Positions 18,772 through 31,525 of a stretch of 64,000 nucleotides of DNA are shown here, one piece after another (the first letter of the stretch is position 1; each line of letters begins with the position of its first letter). The DNA comes from an uncultured Bacilli bacterium (GTDB lineage Bacteria > Bacillota_I > Bacilli_A > RF39 > UBA660). The stretch is from positions 1 to 64,000 of the forward strand of contig CANROB010000002.1 in NCBI GenBank assembly GCA_947632115.1, read 5' to 3'. Under the pieces are notes generated by a model. The model saw nothing but the letters and a program-made list of their open reading frames with translations, made no database searches and was not told the origin of the DNA. A program made the position numbers and the translations under genes.

Positions 18772-20850
18772 ATGAAAAAAGTTCTTATAAACGTTTTTGT
18801 TCTTTTTGCTTTTTTCTTATTGCCAAATGTTGTTCGTGCCGATTATGAAGCGAAGTTTATTGCAACAGGAACTTGTGCTTTAAGGGCTAATTCAACAGGG
18901 AATTGTTTTTATAGTGATACTACTTTTAATACGTTAGTAAATAATGTTTTTTGGGTGGATACAGGAGACCCTGTTACGGTTTTATCCAGTAAAACTCCTG
19001 TCGCTGCACCAACTAGTGGAAATGGTAGTGAATGTAAGACAACATTCTCTTATGTCAATGTTAATACGCGTAATAAAAACTATAAAGGTTGGCTTTGTAC
19101 CGATAACTTACATATTGCTAGTATTAGTGATGAATTAAAAGAAGAATTTACAAAGGCTGGATTTCCAGAAAGTTACTGGGAGTCTTTAGCTATTTTAAAA
19201 GAGGCTCATCCTAAGTGGAAATTTGTAGCTGTTCAAACTGATTTGGAATGGAAAACCGTCTTAGAAAATGAGAAGGGTTCTAAGAGTTTAATTCAATCCA
19301 CTAGTTCTTCTACACAAGGCTATCTATCCACGAAAACCGAACATTATAATTGGGATAAAGATCAATTTAAAGTATATGATGGATCTAGTTGGTATGCTGC
19401 CAATGATGAGACCATTGCCTATTATTTAGACCCACGAAATTTTTTAATTGATATGTATGTTTTTCAATTTGAATACTTAAGCTTTAATGAAGAATTACAA
19501 ACTGTAGAAGCTATTCAAAACTTATTAGGAACAGCTTATATTGGTAATTTTTCACAAAACTTTTTCGATGCTGGAAAAAAGTATGATATCAACGCTGTTT
19601 TTCTAGCAGCTCGTTCTCGTCAAGAGATTGGAACTAGTACAACCCCTACGAAAATGGTAAGTGGGAATGCTTTTAATTATACCTATACCGATTCGAAAGG
19701 AAAGAAACATACGACAACTTTTTCAGGTTACTATAATTTTTTCAATATTGGAGCAACGGATGGACAAGGCGCAACCGATAGAGGACTTTTTTATGCGACT
19801 GGTAAAAGTGCCGATTTAACTTCACAGAGTACTACCTATGGAAGACCATGGAATAGTGCGGTAAAAGCAATTGAAGGAGGAGCCCAGTTTTTATCAAGTG
19901 GTTATATTTCAGTTGGTCAAAATACAGGATATACGCAAAAATGGGATATTGTAGGACCAAAATATTATAACCATCAATATATGACAAATATTCAAGCTCC
20001 GACAACCGAAGCAGATAAGACATTTCGTACATACGCAAGCATTGGTCTTTTAGATTTTGCTTTGGAATTCCATATTCCGGTTTATAAAAATATGCCAGAG
20101 GAACCAGCGAAACTTCCTCCTATGGGAAATCCTAATAATCGTCTTAAAAGTTTAACGGTAGATGATACCGCTGTTGAAGGATTTTCTTCTTCTAAGATGA
20201 GTTATCAAATGGTTGTGGAGTATGATAAAGAAACGGTAAAAATAGGAGCGAAAACAATTAATTCGGCAGCTACTGTAACAGGAACGGGAAATGTTTCCCT
20301 AGAAGTAGGAGATAATCCTATTACCTTAAAGGTAAAGGCACAAAATGGAGATATAGAAAACTATACCATTACGATTACAAGAAAGGAAGCTCCAAAAGAA
20401 GGAGAAATTATTTATCCAACTATTGAAGAAATCTTAAAGAAAGCACCGATTTCTGTTAGAAATAATTATATAGTCGATTTAACACTTGAAACCAAAGTAA
20501 CAGACTTTAAAGATAAAATCTTAGCGGCATCTAAAACGGCTTTCATTACTGTTAAAAATGGTGGTAAAGAAAAGACATCTGGTAATCTTTTAACAGGAGA
20601 TATTGTGACGATTACAAGTGGAGAAGAGACGAAAAGTTTTACAGTAGTTCTTTATGGAGATGTGAGTGGGGATGGAAAAATTACCATTTTAGATCTTTTA
20701 AAGGTTCAAAAATATCTCTTAAATACATCTAATTTAACAGGAGCTTATAAAGAAGCTGCTGATGTTAGTAAAGATGGAAAGATTACGGTTTTAGATTTAC
20801 TAAAAGTTCAAAAACATTTATTAGGAACAAGTTACATTAGTCAAAAATAA
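18772..20850 (+). CDS. Secreted endo-beta-N-acetylglucosaminidase-like autolysin with cadherin-like domain and type I dockerin
   Basis: Signal peptide; glucosaminidase-like segment (DINAVFLAARSRQEIGTS, YNFFNIGATD); C-terminal duplicated DVSGDGKITILDLLKVQKYLL / DVSKDGKITVLDLLKVQKHLL. Confidence 0.85.
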   Translation: MKKVLINVFVLFAFFLLPNVVRADYEAKFIATGTCALRANSTGNCFYSDTTFNTLVNNVFWVDTGDPVTVLSSKTPVAAPTSGNGSECKTTFSYVNVNTRNKNYKGWLCTDNLHIASISDELKEEFTKAGFPESYWESLAILKEAHPKWKFVAVQTDLEWKTVLENEKGSKSLIQSTSSSTQGYLSTKTEHYNWDKDQFKVYDGSSWYAANDETIAYYLDPRNFLIDMYVFQFEYLSFNEELQTVEAIQNLLGTAYIGNFSQNFFDAGKKYDINAVFLAARSRQEIGTSTTPTKMVSGNAFNYTYTDSKGKKHTTTFSGYYNFFNIGATDGQGATDRGLFYATGKSADLTSQSTTYGRPWNSAVKAIEGGAQFLSSGYISVGQNTGYTQKWDIVGPKYYNHQYMTNIQAPTTEADKTFRTYASIGLLDFALEFHIPVYKNMPEEPAKLPPMGNPNNRLKSLTVDDTAVEGFSSSKMSYQMVVEYDKETVKIGAKTINSAATVTGTGNVSLEVGDNPITLKVKAQNGDIENYTITITRKEAPKEGEIIYPTIEEILKKAPISVRNNYIVDLTLETKVTDFKDKILAASKTAFITVKNGGKEKTSGNLLTGDIVTITSGEETKSFTVVLYGDVSGDGKITILDLLKVQKYLLNTSNLTGAYKEAADVSKDGKITVLDLLKVQKHLLGTSYISQK

Positions 20851-20861
20851 GGAGGTACTTT

Positions 20862-22163
20862 ATGAAAAGAATGAGAAAAAGTTTGTTATTTGCTTTCGTT
20901 CTTGGTTTCTTTCTTTTATTACCATTATTCAAAGTATCGGCAGCTAGTGCGAATATTAAAGTATCAGGCGCTAGCAAAACCGTTGTCGTTGGAAATACAG
21001 TAAAAGTAACGATTACCGTATCGTCTTCAACGGCTTTAGGAAGTTGGAATTTCGATGTAAAATATGACTCTTCTAAGTTAACTTTTGTAAGTTCTACCTT
21101 AGAAGGAAGTACGAGATCAGTTGGATATGCTCCAAACGGTAGTACGAAAAGTAAAAGTTATACGATTACGTTTCGGGCAAAATCTTCTGGTAGTGCTAGG
21201 GTATGGATTGCAAATTCCCTAGTCTATGCTTATAACGAGACCGAGTTATCCTCAAGTGATGGCAGTTATACTTTTAATCTAATTACAAAAGAGCAATTAG
21301 AAGCTAGTTATTCTAAGAATAATAATTTACAAAGTCTAACAGTAGAAGGATATTCCCTAAATCCAAAATTTGATAAAAATGTATTATCCTATTCCTTAGA
21401 GTTAGAAAATGGAGTAGAATCTGTGAATATTAATGCGAAAGCAGAAGACTCTAAAGCAAGTGTAAGAGGAACAGGGGTTAAACAGTTAACCGAAGGAGAT
21501 AATCAATTTATTATTCGGGTAACTGCTGAAAATGGGACAACCAAAGATTATGTCTTAAATATTGTAGTAAAAGAGTTAAATCCTGTTTATGTAACAGTTG
21601 ATGAAGAAGAATATACCGTCTTACGGAAAACAAATGGATTACCTATTCCATCTACTTTTACGGAGTCTAGTACTTTTATAGGGGAAGAGGAAGTTCCTAT
21701 CTTTGAATCAGCTATTACCGGATATCGGATTATTGCTTTAAAAGATAAAGAGGGAAATATATCTTTCTTTAAAATGGAAGGAGATACTTATATTCCTTAT
21801 CATGAAACTGCATTTAATGGCATTACGATATTTTCTCTTATGCCAAATAAAAAAGATATCCCAGAGGGATATCAAGCAAACGGAGAGGTTTTAATTGATT
21901 CTATTAAGATTCCAATTTATACCTCTAGTAGTCAATCTTATCCTTTAATTTATGCTATTAATATCGAAACAGGAGAAAAGAATTGGTATACCTATGATGA
22001 AGAAGAACGTACTCTTCAACGCTTTGATAATAGTAGGGTAGAAGAATTAACCCATCAAAATCAAAAGTTTCTTCTTCTCATTCTTCTTTTAAGTGCATCT
22101 GGTTTCCTTCTTATGTTCTTCTTGTTAATTTATGTAGCCAAAGTAAAAAGAAAAGGGTTTTAA
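20862..22163 (+). CDS. Cohesin-like domain protein with cadherin-like domain and C-terminal TM anchor
   Basis: VVVGNTVKVTITVSSSTALGSWNFDVKYDSSKLTFVSS; LQSLTVEGYSLNPKFDKNVLSYSLEL; C-terminal TM + KRKGF. Confidence 0.78.
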   Translation: MKRMRKSLLFAFVLGFFLLLPLFKVSAASANIKVSGASKTVVVGNTVKVTITVSSSTALGSWNFDVKYDSSKLTFVSSTLEGSTRSVGYAPNGSTKSKSYTITFRAKSSGSARVWIANSLVYAYNETELSSSDGSYTFNLITKEQLEASYSKNNNLQSLTVEGYSLNPKFDKNVLSYSLELENGVESVNINAKAEDSKASVRGTGVKQLTEGDNQFIIRVTAENGTTKDYVLNIVVKELNPVYVTVDEEEYTVLRKTNGLPIPSTFTESSTFIGEEEVPIFESAITGYRIIALKDKEGNISFFKMEGDTYIPYHETAFNGITIFSLMPNKKDIPEGYQANGEVLIDSIKIPIYTSSSQSYPLIYAINIETGEKNWYTYDEEERTLQRFDNSRVEELTHQNQKFLLLILLLSASGFLLMFFLLIYVAKVKRKGF

Positions 22164-22177
22164 CTCTTTTCTTTTTT
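22146..22177. terminator. Bidirectional terminator between convergent genes
   Basis: AAAAGAAAAG...CTTTTCTTTT spanning the two overlapping stop codons. Confidence 0.6.
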
Positions 22178-23104
22178 ACAGGTAAATCCATTTAATTGTT
22201 CTTTTAGATAAGTCGTATATACTAATTTATCATCGACGATATATGTAAAATCAGTAGTTTCTCTTTTGCTTTCTAGATAATCTCTAACCATATTTTTATA
22301 TTCATTTAGATCTAATTTTTGAAAGTCAAAGGTTAAGATTAGTGTTTTATCTTCTACCTCGATAGTTAAACCTTCTGTTTCTTTAAAGTATTCTTTTGCT
22401 TCTTCTAGAAGTTCTTGAGAATCAAAAGTTTCTTTTCGTATCATAGAAGTAATATTATCTTTTTCAGTAGTAATAAGAGAAGAGATATGCTCATCTTCTT
22501 TTTCACAAAGATAGGTATTTTGATAAACAGTCGTTTCTTCTTTTTCTTGAGGCGTTTCTACGACCTTTTTTTCTTCCCATTGATAGATAAAATAAGCATT
22601 CGTTCCGATATATCCTAAAATTAAGAATAAATTAAGAAGAGAAAGTACCTTTCTACCTTTCTCGCGAAAGAGTAGGGAAAGTGAAAAAAGAAAGACAATA
22701 AGAAGAAGAAATCCACTATCAATAAGAAATAAGATATCCTCCTGATAAGGAGAAATTATCACAAGATATAGGAAGAAAGCAAAACAAAGGATAATCGCTA
22801 TCCCAACCCAGGTAAGAGGGTTAAATGATGACTTTTTTTCTTCTGCTAATAAGTCTTCAAATGGATTTTGGTTTTCATTTTGAGAAAGCGTATCGACGAT
22901 ATTAGAAGAAGTTGTCTTCTTTTCAATTTCGCCTACTTGAATTTCTTCTGTATTTGTTTCCGTAATAGAAGAATTCTCTTCTTTTACAAGGAGTAATTCC
23001 TCTTGTTTAGGCTCATTAGCATTTTCTAATGCCGTAAGTTCTTCCTCTTTTGCTCTTCTTTCACTCCTCGTCATAGGAGTATTTTCATTTTCATTTTTTT
23101 TCAT
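22160..23104 (-). CDS. Membrane protein of unknown function
   Basis: Likely start MKKNENENTPMTRSERRAKEE; three hydrophobic segments; extracytoplasmic C-terminal domain. Confidence 0.7.
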   Translation of the reverse strand: MKKNENENTPMTRSERRAKEEELTALENANEPKQEELLLVKEENSSITETNTEEIQVGEIEKKTTSSNIVDTLSQNENQNPFEDLLAEEKKSSFNPLTWVGIAIILCFAFFLYLVIISPYQEDILFLIDSGFLLLIVFLFSLSLLFREKGRKVLSLLNLFLILGYIGTNAYFIYQWEEKKVVETPQEKEETTVYQNTYLCEKEDEHISSLITTEKDNITSMIRKETFDSQELLEEAKEYFKETEGLTIEVEDKTLILTFDFQKLDLNEYKNMVRDYLESKRETTDFTYIVDDKLVYTTYLKEQLNGFTCKKEKS

Positions 23105-23230
23105 ATGTTCCACCACTATTATTATACAGGAAACAAAAAAAGAAATAAAGCACTTTTCCATCATCCTTTTCTCCTTTACAGTATGGTAGTAAATTCAAGG
23201 ATTTTATGGTATAATGGGTTCGGTGGTTGT

Positions 23231-24358
23231 ATGAATCAGGAAATCGTATTAAACATTATGAAACTCATTAGTATTCCTTGTTTATTTGTAACAGTGGCGA
23301 TACCGTTTATTAAAAAATTAGCGGAACATATCGGAGCTATGGATGAACCAAATGAACGAAAAGTTCATAAAGTTCCTATTCCTAGATTAGGAGGATTAGG
23401 AATTTACTTTGGTTTTCTATTAGGGTATATGCTTTTTGGTAAAGAGGATGCCTTAATGAATTCTGTTTTAATCGCTAGTTTTGTGATAGTCTTAACAGGC
23501 GTAATTGATGACATTAAACCATTAAAAGCTTCTCATAAATTTTTAGGTCAATTAGTTTCAACTTTTATTGTTGTTTTTTATGGAGGATTATTACTTCAAA
23601 AAATTGATGCTTTTGGGATTTATATTGATTTTGGACTATTTGCTTATCCACTTACGATTTTCTTTATATTAGGATGTATTAATTGTATTAATTTAATTGA
23701 TGGCTTAGACGGTCTAGCAGGAGGAATTTCGGCAATCTTTTTCCTTACGATTGGAATTATTGCTGCCTTTAAAGGACAGTTTGGTTTAGCGTTTTTACTT
23801 GCTTTTGTAATGTTTGGATCTTGTCTAGGATTTTTATTTCATAATTTTTATCCTGCCTCTATTTTTATGGGGGATTCGGGATCAATGTTTTTAGGCTTTA
23901 TTATTTCGGTTATTACTCTTTTAGGATTTAAGAATATTATGATGACATCCATTATTGTTCCTCTTCTTCTTTTAACCATTCCTATTTCAGATACTTTATT
24001 TGCGATTGTAAGAAGAAAACTAAAAGGGGAAAGTATTTCTAAACCAGATAAAATGCATATTCATCATCAACTTTTAAGAAGACACTTAAGTCAACGACTT
24101 ACAGTAATTATTATTTATATTGCAACTTCGCTTTTTGCAAGTGCCTCTATTATTTATGTTTTAGTAGATGCAAAATTAGGATATATTTTCTATGGTATCT
24201 TACTTTTCTTTGTTCTTATTTTTGCTTGTAAGACAGATGTCATTTTCGATCATAATCATGAAGAAAAGAAAATAGAAAAAGAAACGGTAAAGAAAAAAGA
24301 AAATAGTCAAAAAAAGAAAACAGTAAATAATAAAAATAAAAAGCACAAGAATGCTTAG
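23231..24358 (+). CDS. MraY/WecA/TagO-family undecaprenyl-phosphate glycosyl-1-phosphate transferase
   Basis: DEPNERKVHKVPIPRLGGLGIY, NLIDGLDGLAGG, MGDSGSMFLGF; start ATG 23231. Confidence 0.93.
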   Translation: MNQEIVLNIMKLISIPCLFVTVAIPFIKKLAEHIGAMDEPNERKVHKVPIPRLGGLGIYFGFLLGYMLFGKEDALMNSVLIASFVIVLTGVIDDIKPLKASHKFLGQLVSTFIVVFYGGLLLQKIDAFGIYIDFGLFAYPLTIFFILGCINCINLIDGLDGLAGGISAIFFLTIGIIAAFKGQFGLAFLLAFVMFGSCLGFLFHNFYPASIFMGDSGSMFLGFIISVITLLGFKNIMMTSIIVPLLLLTIPISDTLFAIVRRKLKGESISKPDKMHIHHQLLRRHLSQRLTVIIIYIATSLFASASIIYVLVDAKLGYIFYGILLFFVLIFACKTDVIFDHNHEEKKIEKETVKKKENSQKKKTVNNKNKKHKNA

Positions 24359-24372
24359 AAAGGACTTCATGC

Positions 24373-24822
24373 ATGAAAAAATTAATAGAAAAAGGAATTT
24401 TTCTCTCTCATAAATATGAAGAGATTATTCGTTATTTAATTATTGGGGTTTTAACAACCGTTGTATCTCTTGTTAGTAAATACGCTTTACTATTTACAGT
24501 ACTAGATGCAAAAGACCCATTAGAACTACAAATTGCTGTTGTTCTTTCTTGGGTTCTTGCGGTTATCTTCGCCTATGTTACAAACCGTATATTTGTCTTT
24601 CAAAGTAAAAATAAAAATATTGTAAAAGAAATTTTGATGTTTGTCTCATCTAGAATTGCTACTTTAGCTATGGAATCTATCTTTTTATGGTTCTTTATTA
24701 CTTTCTTAAAATTAAATACCAATTTATATGTAATTCTTTGGACATTAGTGAGTCAAGTCTTAATTACAATTGGAAACTATATCTTAAGTAAATTCTTTGT
24801 CTTTTCTCATCAGAAAAAGTAA
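24373..24822 (+). CDS. GtrA-family membrane protein
   Basis: IIRYLIIGVLTTVVS, AYVTNRIFVFQSK. Confidence 0.88.
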   Translation: MKKLIEKGIFLSHKYEEIIRYLIIGVLTTVVSLVSKYALLFTVLDAKDPLELQIAVVLSWVLAVIFAYVTNRIFVFQSKNKNIVKEILMFVSSRIATLAMESIFLWFFITFLKLNTNLYVILWTLVSQVLITIGNYILSKFFVFSHQKK

Positions 24823-24877
24823 AAAATATTGTGATAATAACAACTTTTTGTTACAATGAAACAAGGTGATTGAAATA

Positions 24878-25657
24878 ATGAAACGAATATTAATCTCGCT
24901 TTCTTTCTTATTTTTGGTTATGTTTTTCTTTACTTCTTTACATAGTAAGAAAGTATCTACATCTCCTTCGGATACGAGTAATCCAAATGAGAATGTTTCA
25001 AGTGAGATTCCAACATATTACCCATCAGATAAAATTTTAATTATTGGAGATTCTAGAATGGTAGGAGCTAGTAAAGTAGTTTCTTTAGATAATGTATTTT
25101 TTGTTGCGAAAAATGGCGCTACTTGTAATTATTTTTGGGAAGAAGCAGTTCCTGAGGCCGAAAAAATTTTAAAGCAATATCCGGAAGATCATTTTACTAT
25201 TTTTTTCAATTTAGGTATTAATGACCTAGATAGGTTAGAAAGAAAAAACAAACAAAAAGAATTAGATAATAAAACGATATGTGATGCAGATACTTATGCG
25301 GATTATTATATAAAACTAAAAGAAAAATGGCCTAATCATAATTTTTTCTTTTTATCAGTTAACCCATTAGACGAAAAAGGTTTAAAAAAAGGTACATATA
25401 AAAATACGAAAATGAGTACGAATAAAAAAGTAGAAGAATTTAACGAGAAAGTTGCAAGCAAAGTATCAGAAGAAGATATTCTTTATTGTGATACCTTCCA
25501 TCAATTAATGAGTGAGGGGTATGAAAGTCCTGATGGACTTCACTATAGTGATAAAACATATAAAGATATTATCAATAGAGTAGAAAAATGTTATAGCGAT
25601 TTCCAAGAAGATATTAACATTTGGAAAACGATAGGGGATGTCTTATGGCCAAAGTAG
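24878..25657 (+). CDS. SGNH/GDSL-type hydrolase, membrane-anchored
   Basis: ILIIGDSRMVGA, FFNLGINDL, DGLHYSDKTY; N-terminal TM. Confidence 0.82.
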   Translation: MKRILISLSFLFLVMFFFTSLHSKKVSTSPSDTSNPNENVSSEIPTYYPSDKILIIGDSRMVGASKVVSLDNVFFVAKNGATCNYFWEEAVPEAEKILKQYPEDHFTIFFNLGINDLDRLERKNKQKELDNKTICDADTYADYYIKLKEKWPNHNFFFLSVNPLDEKGLKKGTYKNTKMSTNKKVEEFNEKVASKVSEEDILYCDTFHQLMSEGYESPDGLHYSDKTYKDIINRVEKCYSDFQEDINIWKTIGDVLWPK

Positions 25658-26762
25658 AAGAAAAAAAGCATAATGGGAACATTAGTTTTTGGAAGTTTGT
25701 TTTTGCAATTTTTGTCTTATTTCATCACATTACTACATGGATGCATGCAAAAGAAAAAACAATTCTTTTTAATGGAGGATCTATTGGCGTTGAATTTTTC
25801 TTTATTGTATCAGGCTTTTTGCTTGCTAAGAAAGTGTTCTCTGAAGAAAGAAAAAAGGATAATAGACCACTTTGGAAATCTACCTATGAGTTTATGATAA
25901 AGAAAATAAAGGGAATTTATCCTTATCTAGTTTTTTCTTATGTTATCTTTCTTCTACTGGCAGTTACGATTTGTGATACTTCTTTACTTAATCTTGTTAA
26001 GAGTTTAATGGATTTTATGCCTATTCATCAAGCTGGTTTTCAAACTACTGGCATGGTTGAAGGCTTATGGTATGTTTCTTCGATGCTTTTAGGGATGCTC
26101 CTTTTATACCCACTTTTAAAAAAGTATAAAAAGAACTTTTCTCGTTTAGTAGCTCCTATGATTGCCATTTTTCTTGGTGGATTTCTTATTCACACATTGA
26201 ATGCCTCTTCTACAACATTACGTAATTATTCTTTCTGGATAGGCTTTATGTATGCAGGATTAGCTAGAGGCTTTTTTGAAATGTGTATTGGTATTACAGT
26301 TTATGAAATTGTCGATGCCCACGCTGACTGGCATTTTACAAAATTTGGTTCTATTTTGCTTTTATTAGTACAATGGATATGTTTTGGTGTTGTGATTGCT
26401 GCTAATACGGTATTTAAATCTGGAACTAGAAATTTTGATTGGCTTGCCATCCTTCTATTAGCTATAGGAATTGCAATTGGCTTCAGCGGTAAGATTTGGC
26501 ATTTTGAAAAATGGAACAATCGTTTTTTCTACTTCTTAGAAAAATTGTCATTACCACTTTATCTAAATAATTTTATATTCATACGAATTATCAATAATAC
26601 AAATCTACATAATGTTTGGTCTTTGCCATTTGCTTACTTTATGTGTACTTTTTTAACGATACTTTTATCTACTTTAGAGGTTTATCTAATGCCTATTTTC
26701 TTAAAAATAGTACAAAATATTTTTACAAAATTTAAGCGATTATGTTTAGAAGAGGAGAAACT

Positions 26763-26766
<4 letters not shown>
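25645..26766 (+). CDS. Acyltransferase family 3 membrane protein
   Basis: FWKFVFAIFVLFHHI, SIGVEFFFIVSGFLLAKK; multi-TM. Confidence 0.85.
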
Positions 26767-28605
<1,839 letters not shown>

Positions 28606-28744
28606 TTCATCGTTCGTAGTTGATGATAAATTACGCGAGTTACAAAAATATTTGATTGATAGATAAAACATTTATGAAATAGTGACTATGTGAAAAGTGA
28701 TTGGAAAATTTATTGTGAGTAATAACCTTAAAAGGAGGAGTTTT

Positions 28745-30367
28745 ATGAATACATTGATTACCAAAATTTTTTGGAAGAGAACTTATTTGTTTATCGAGTA
28801 TCAAAGTGATATTCCTGTTGACCTTACATTAGTTTATGAAGAGAAGGGTAAACAAAAAGGGAAAAATAATCAGTCCATTCATATTTTGGAATCTAAATGT
28901 ATGGAAGAAAACCATTACCGTGCCAAAATAAATATTGCTATTGCGGAAGGAAGAGAACTTTTAAAAGCGGGTAAGTGGTTGATTGTTTTAAATGGCGATT
29001 CTAATCAGTTGCCAATCATCTCAGATTCTATTTTACTTCATATTGAAGATTTATCTAGAGTTTTTCGTTATAGCCAGAATACAAATGCCTATGTGGTTAC
29101 TTTTGCTATTACTGAAAATGAACCAATCGTTTTATCTCTTTTTGCCAATTACATGATGACGAATTACCATCCTCAAAAAAATACTTTAATGGATGTGTTA
29201 CATAGACCCCACAATAAAGTACGGTTTTTTGTCATTTTATTCGCTAAAAAGATTCTTAACCTCTATTATCAAATTTGTACGCATATCACACCAAAAAGTG
29301 GCAAGAGAATTTTATTTATGTCACAAAATATGGATCATATTAGGGATAATATGGAAGCGATAGATGTTCGGCTTAAAGAGCGTAATTTAGATCAAAAGTA
29401 TAAAATTCAGTATGATTTTGTAAATGTTTTTGATAGGAAAAAAAGACTTTTTTACTGGCCTAAAATTTTATTTAAAATAGCGAAAAGTGATTATATTTTT
29501 ATAGATGATTATGTACCTATTTTCTCTTTTTTAAAGCTTAATAAAAAAACAGTTGTTACACAATTGTGGCATGCTGGTTTTGGTTTTAAATTAGTCGGAT
29601 ATGGTCGTTTTGGAATCACAGGATCTCCTCACCCTTATGAATCATGCCATCGAAAATATACATATGGCGTGATTGGAAATGATAACTTAAAAGAGATTTA
29701 TTCTGAGGTATGGGGAATTGAAAAAGATAGTCTTTTAGCAACTGGTATGCCTAGATTGGACCATTTTCTAGATAAGGATCATATAGAGGCTGTTAGAAAA
29801 GAATTTTACCAGCAGTATCCGCAGTTAAAGTCAAAAAAGATAATTACTTTTGCGCCTACGTATAGAGGATCCAACCAAAAGGATGCTTACTATGACTATA
29901 GCCGAATCGATTTTGATAAACTATATCAATTTTGTAAAGAAAACAGATATGCTGTTGCTTTTGGAAAACACCATTTTATTTTACAAGATATTCCTATTAA
30001 AGAAGAATATAAAGATCTTATCTATGATTTTTCCAATTATAAATTGAATGATTTATTTTATGTAACAGATATTTTAATTACGGATTATTCTTCTTGTTTT
30101 TATGACTTTTTACTTTTACAAAAGCCTGTTCTTTTCTATGTATTTGATAAGAATATTTATTCTGCTACTCGGGGAGTGCATCGCCCTATAGATGTTGTAG
30201 CGCCAGGAAAAGTTTGTATGACTTTTGATGAGTTAATAGATGCATTAGAAAAGAAAAATTATGGTGAAAAAGAAAAAGTAGATTTCTTAATAGATAAATG
30301 TATCAGTAATACTAAAATAGCTAGTGATCAAGTAATTGATTTTGTTCTTCTTGGAAAAAGAGAGTAG
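28745..30367 (+). CDS. CDP-glycerol/polyol phosphotransferase family (TagB/TagF-like)
   Basis: VVTQLWHAGFGFKLVGYGRFG, FAPTYRGSN, ILITDYSSCFYDFLLLQKPVLFY; start 28745 with AAAGGAGGAG. Confidence 0.9.
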   Translation: MNTLITKIFWKRTYLFIEYQSDIPVDLTLVYEEKGKQKGKNNQSIHILESKCMEENHYRAKINIAIAEGRELLKAGKWLIVLNGDSNQLPIISDSILLHIEDLSRVFRYSQNTNAYVVTFAITENEPIVLSLFANYMMTNYHPQKNTLMDVLHRPHNKVRFFVILFAKKILNLYYQICTHITPKSGKRILFMSQNMDHIRDNMEAIDVRLKERNLDQKYKIQYDFVNVFDRKKRLFYWPKILFKIAKSDYIFIDDYVPIFSFLKLNKKTVVTQLWHAGFGFKLVGYGRFGITGSPHPYESCHRKYTYGVIGNDNLKEIYSEVWGIEKDSLLATGMPRLDHFLDKDHIEAVRKEFYQQYPQLKSKKIITFAPTYRGSNQKDAYYDYSRIDFDKLYQFCKENRYAVAFGKHHFILQDIPIKEEYKDLIYDFSNYKLNDLFYVTDILITDYSSCFYDFLLLQKPVLFYVFDKNIYSATRGVHRPIDVVAPGKVCMTFDELIDALEKKNYGEKEKVDFLIDKCISNTKIASDQVIDFVLLGKRE

Positions 30368-30374
30368 GTGCTTT

Positions 30375-31499
30375 ATGAAAAAAGTAAAATTGTTTTTTTT
30401 GCAGGTAGCTATTACTTTTCTAAGAGTTATTTATTCTTTTTTTAAATTATTCAAGACTCAGAATAAAATAACATTTATAAGTAGGCAAGGAAATACGCCA
30501 TCTATTGACTTTCAAATACTCTCTAGTGCTTTAAAAAAGAGGTTTCCTGATTATGAAATTATCGTATTAACAAAGAAATTGGATAATAAACTCTTGTACA
30601 TTTTACATATGTTTAAACAAATGTATCATATAGCTACTTCAAAAGTTGTTATTCTAGATTCTTACTGCATAGCTATTAGCGTTTTAAAACATAAAAAAAG
30701 TTTAAAAGTAATTCAAATGTGGCACGCTGTTGGAAGCATGAAAAAATTTGGTTATGCGATGATTGGTAAAGAAGAAGGTAGTGATAAAGACATTGCTAGA
30801 ATTATGCGAATGCATAAAAACTATGATTATATTTTTATTTCTTCTAAAAATTTTATAAAAGATTACCTGGAGGGCTTTCAGTGTAAGGAAGAACAAGTAT
30901 TAGAAATTCCTCTTCCAAGGGTAGATTGGCTATTAGATAAAAAGAATCGAAATCAAATTAAAAAAGAATTATGGAACCGTATTCCTGCTTTAAAAGAAAA
31001 GAAAAATATATTATATTGTTCTACTTTCCGAAAAAATGCATCTAACAGTGTAGAACATATTGATAAATTAGTAAATTGTATTGATTTTAATCGTTATAAT
31101 TTGCTTTATAAGCCTCATCCATTAAACACGATTAAGCCAAATGACGCAAGAATTATTCAGTCGTTTGATAGTACTTATGAAGCCTTAATGGTAGCTGATT
31201 ATGTTATTTGCGATTATTCTAGTATTATTTATGAGGTAGGGCTTCTAAATCTTCCTATTTATCTTTATGCTTACGATTGGGAAGAGTATAAAGAAAAAAG
31301 GGAACTTAATTTTGATTTGGAACATGAAGTACCAACTCTTTTTACAAAAGATCCGCGAGAGATTATCTCGGCAATTGAGAATAATCGCTTCGATTTCGCG
31401 AGGTATCATCGTTTTGTTGAAAAAAACATTCATATTCCGAAGAATGGATGTACTAATGAAATATTAAAAGTGATTGAAAATATATTAAATCATAAGTAA
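30375..31499 (+). CDS. CDP-glycerol/polyol phosphotransferase family (TagB/TagF-like)
   Basis: VIQMWHAVGSMKKFGYAMIG, YKPHPLNT, YVICDYSSIIYEVGLLNLPIYLY. Confidence 0.9.
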   Translation: MKKVKLFFLQVAITFLRVIYSFFKLFKTQNKITFISRQGNTPSIDFQILSSALKKRFPDYEIIVLTKKLDNKLLYILHMFKQMYHIATSKVVILDSYCIAISVLKHKKSLKVIQMWHAVGSMKKFGYAMIGKEEGSDKDIARIMRMHKNYDYIFISSKNFIKDYLEGFQCKEEQVLEIPLPRVDWLLDKKNRNQIKKELWNRIPALKEKKNILYCSTFRKNASNSVEHIDKLVNCIDFNRYNLLYKPHPLNTIKPNDARIIQSFDSTYEALMVADYVICDYSSIIYEVGLLNLPIYLYAYDWEEYKEKRELNFDLEHEVPTLFTKDPREIISAIENNRFDFARYHRFVEKNIHIPKNGCTNEILKVIENILNHK

Positions 31500-31525
31500 T
31501 TAATGATATAGTTAGGGGATTGTAT

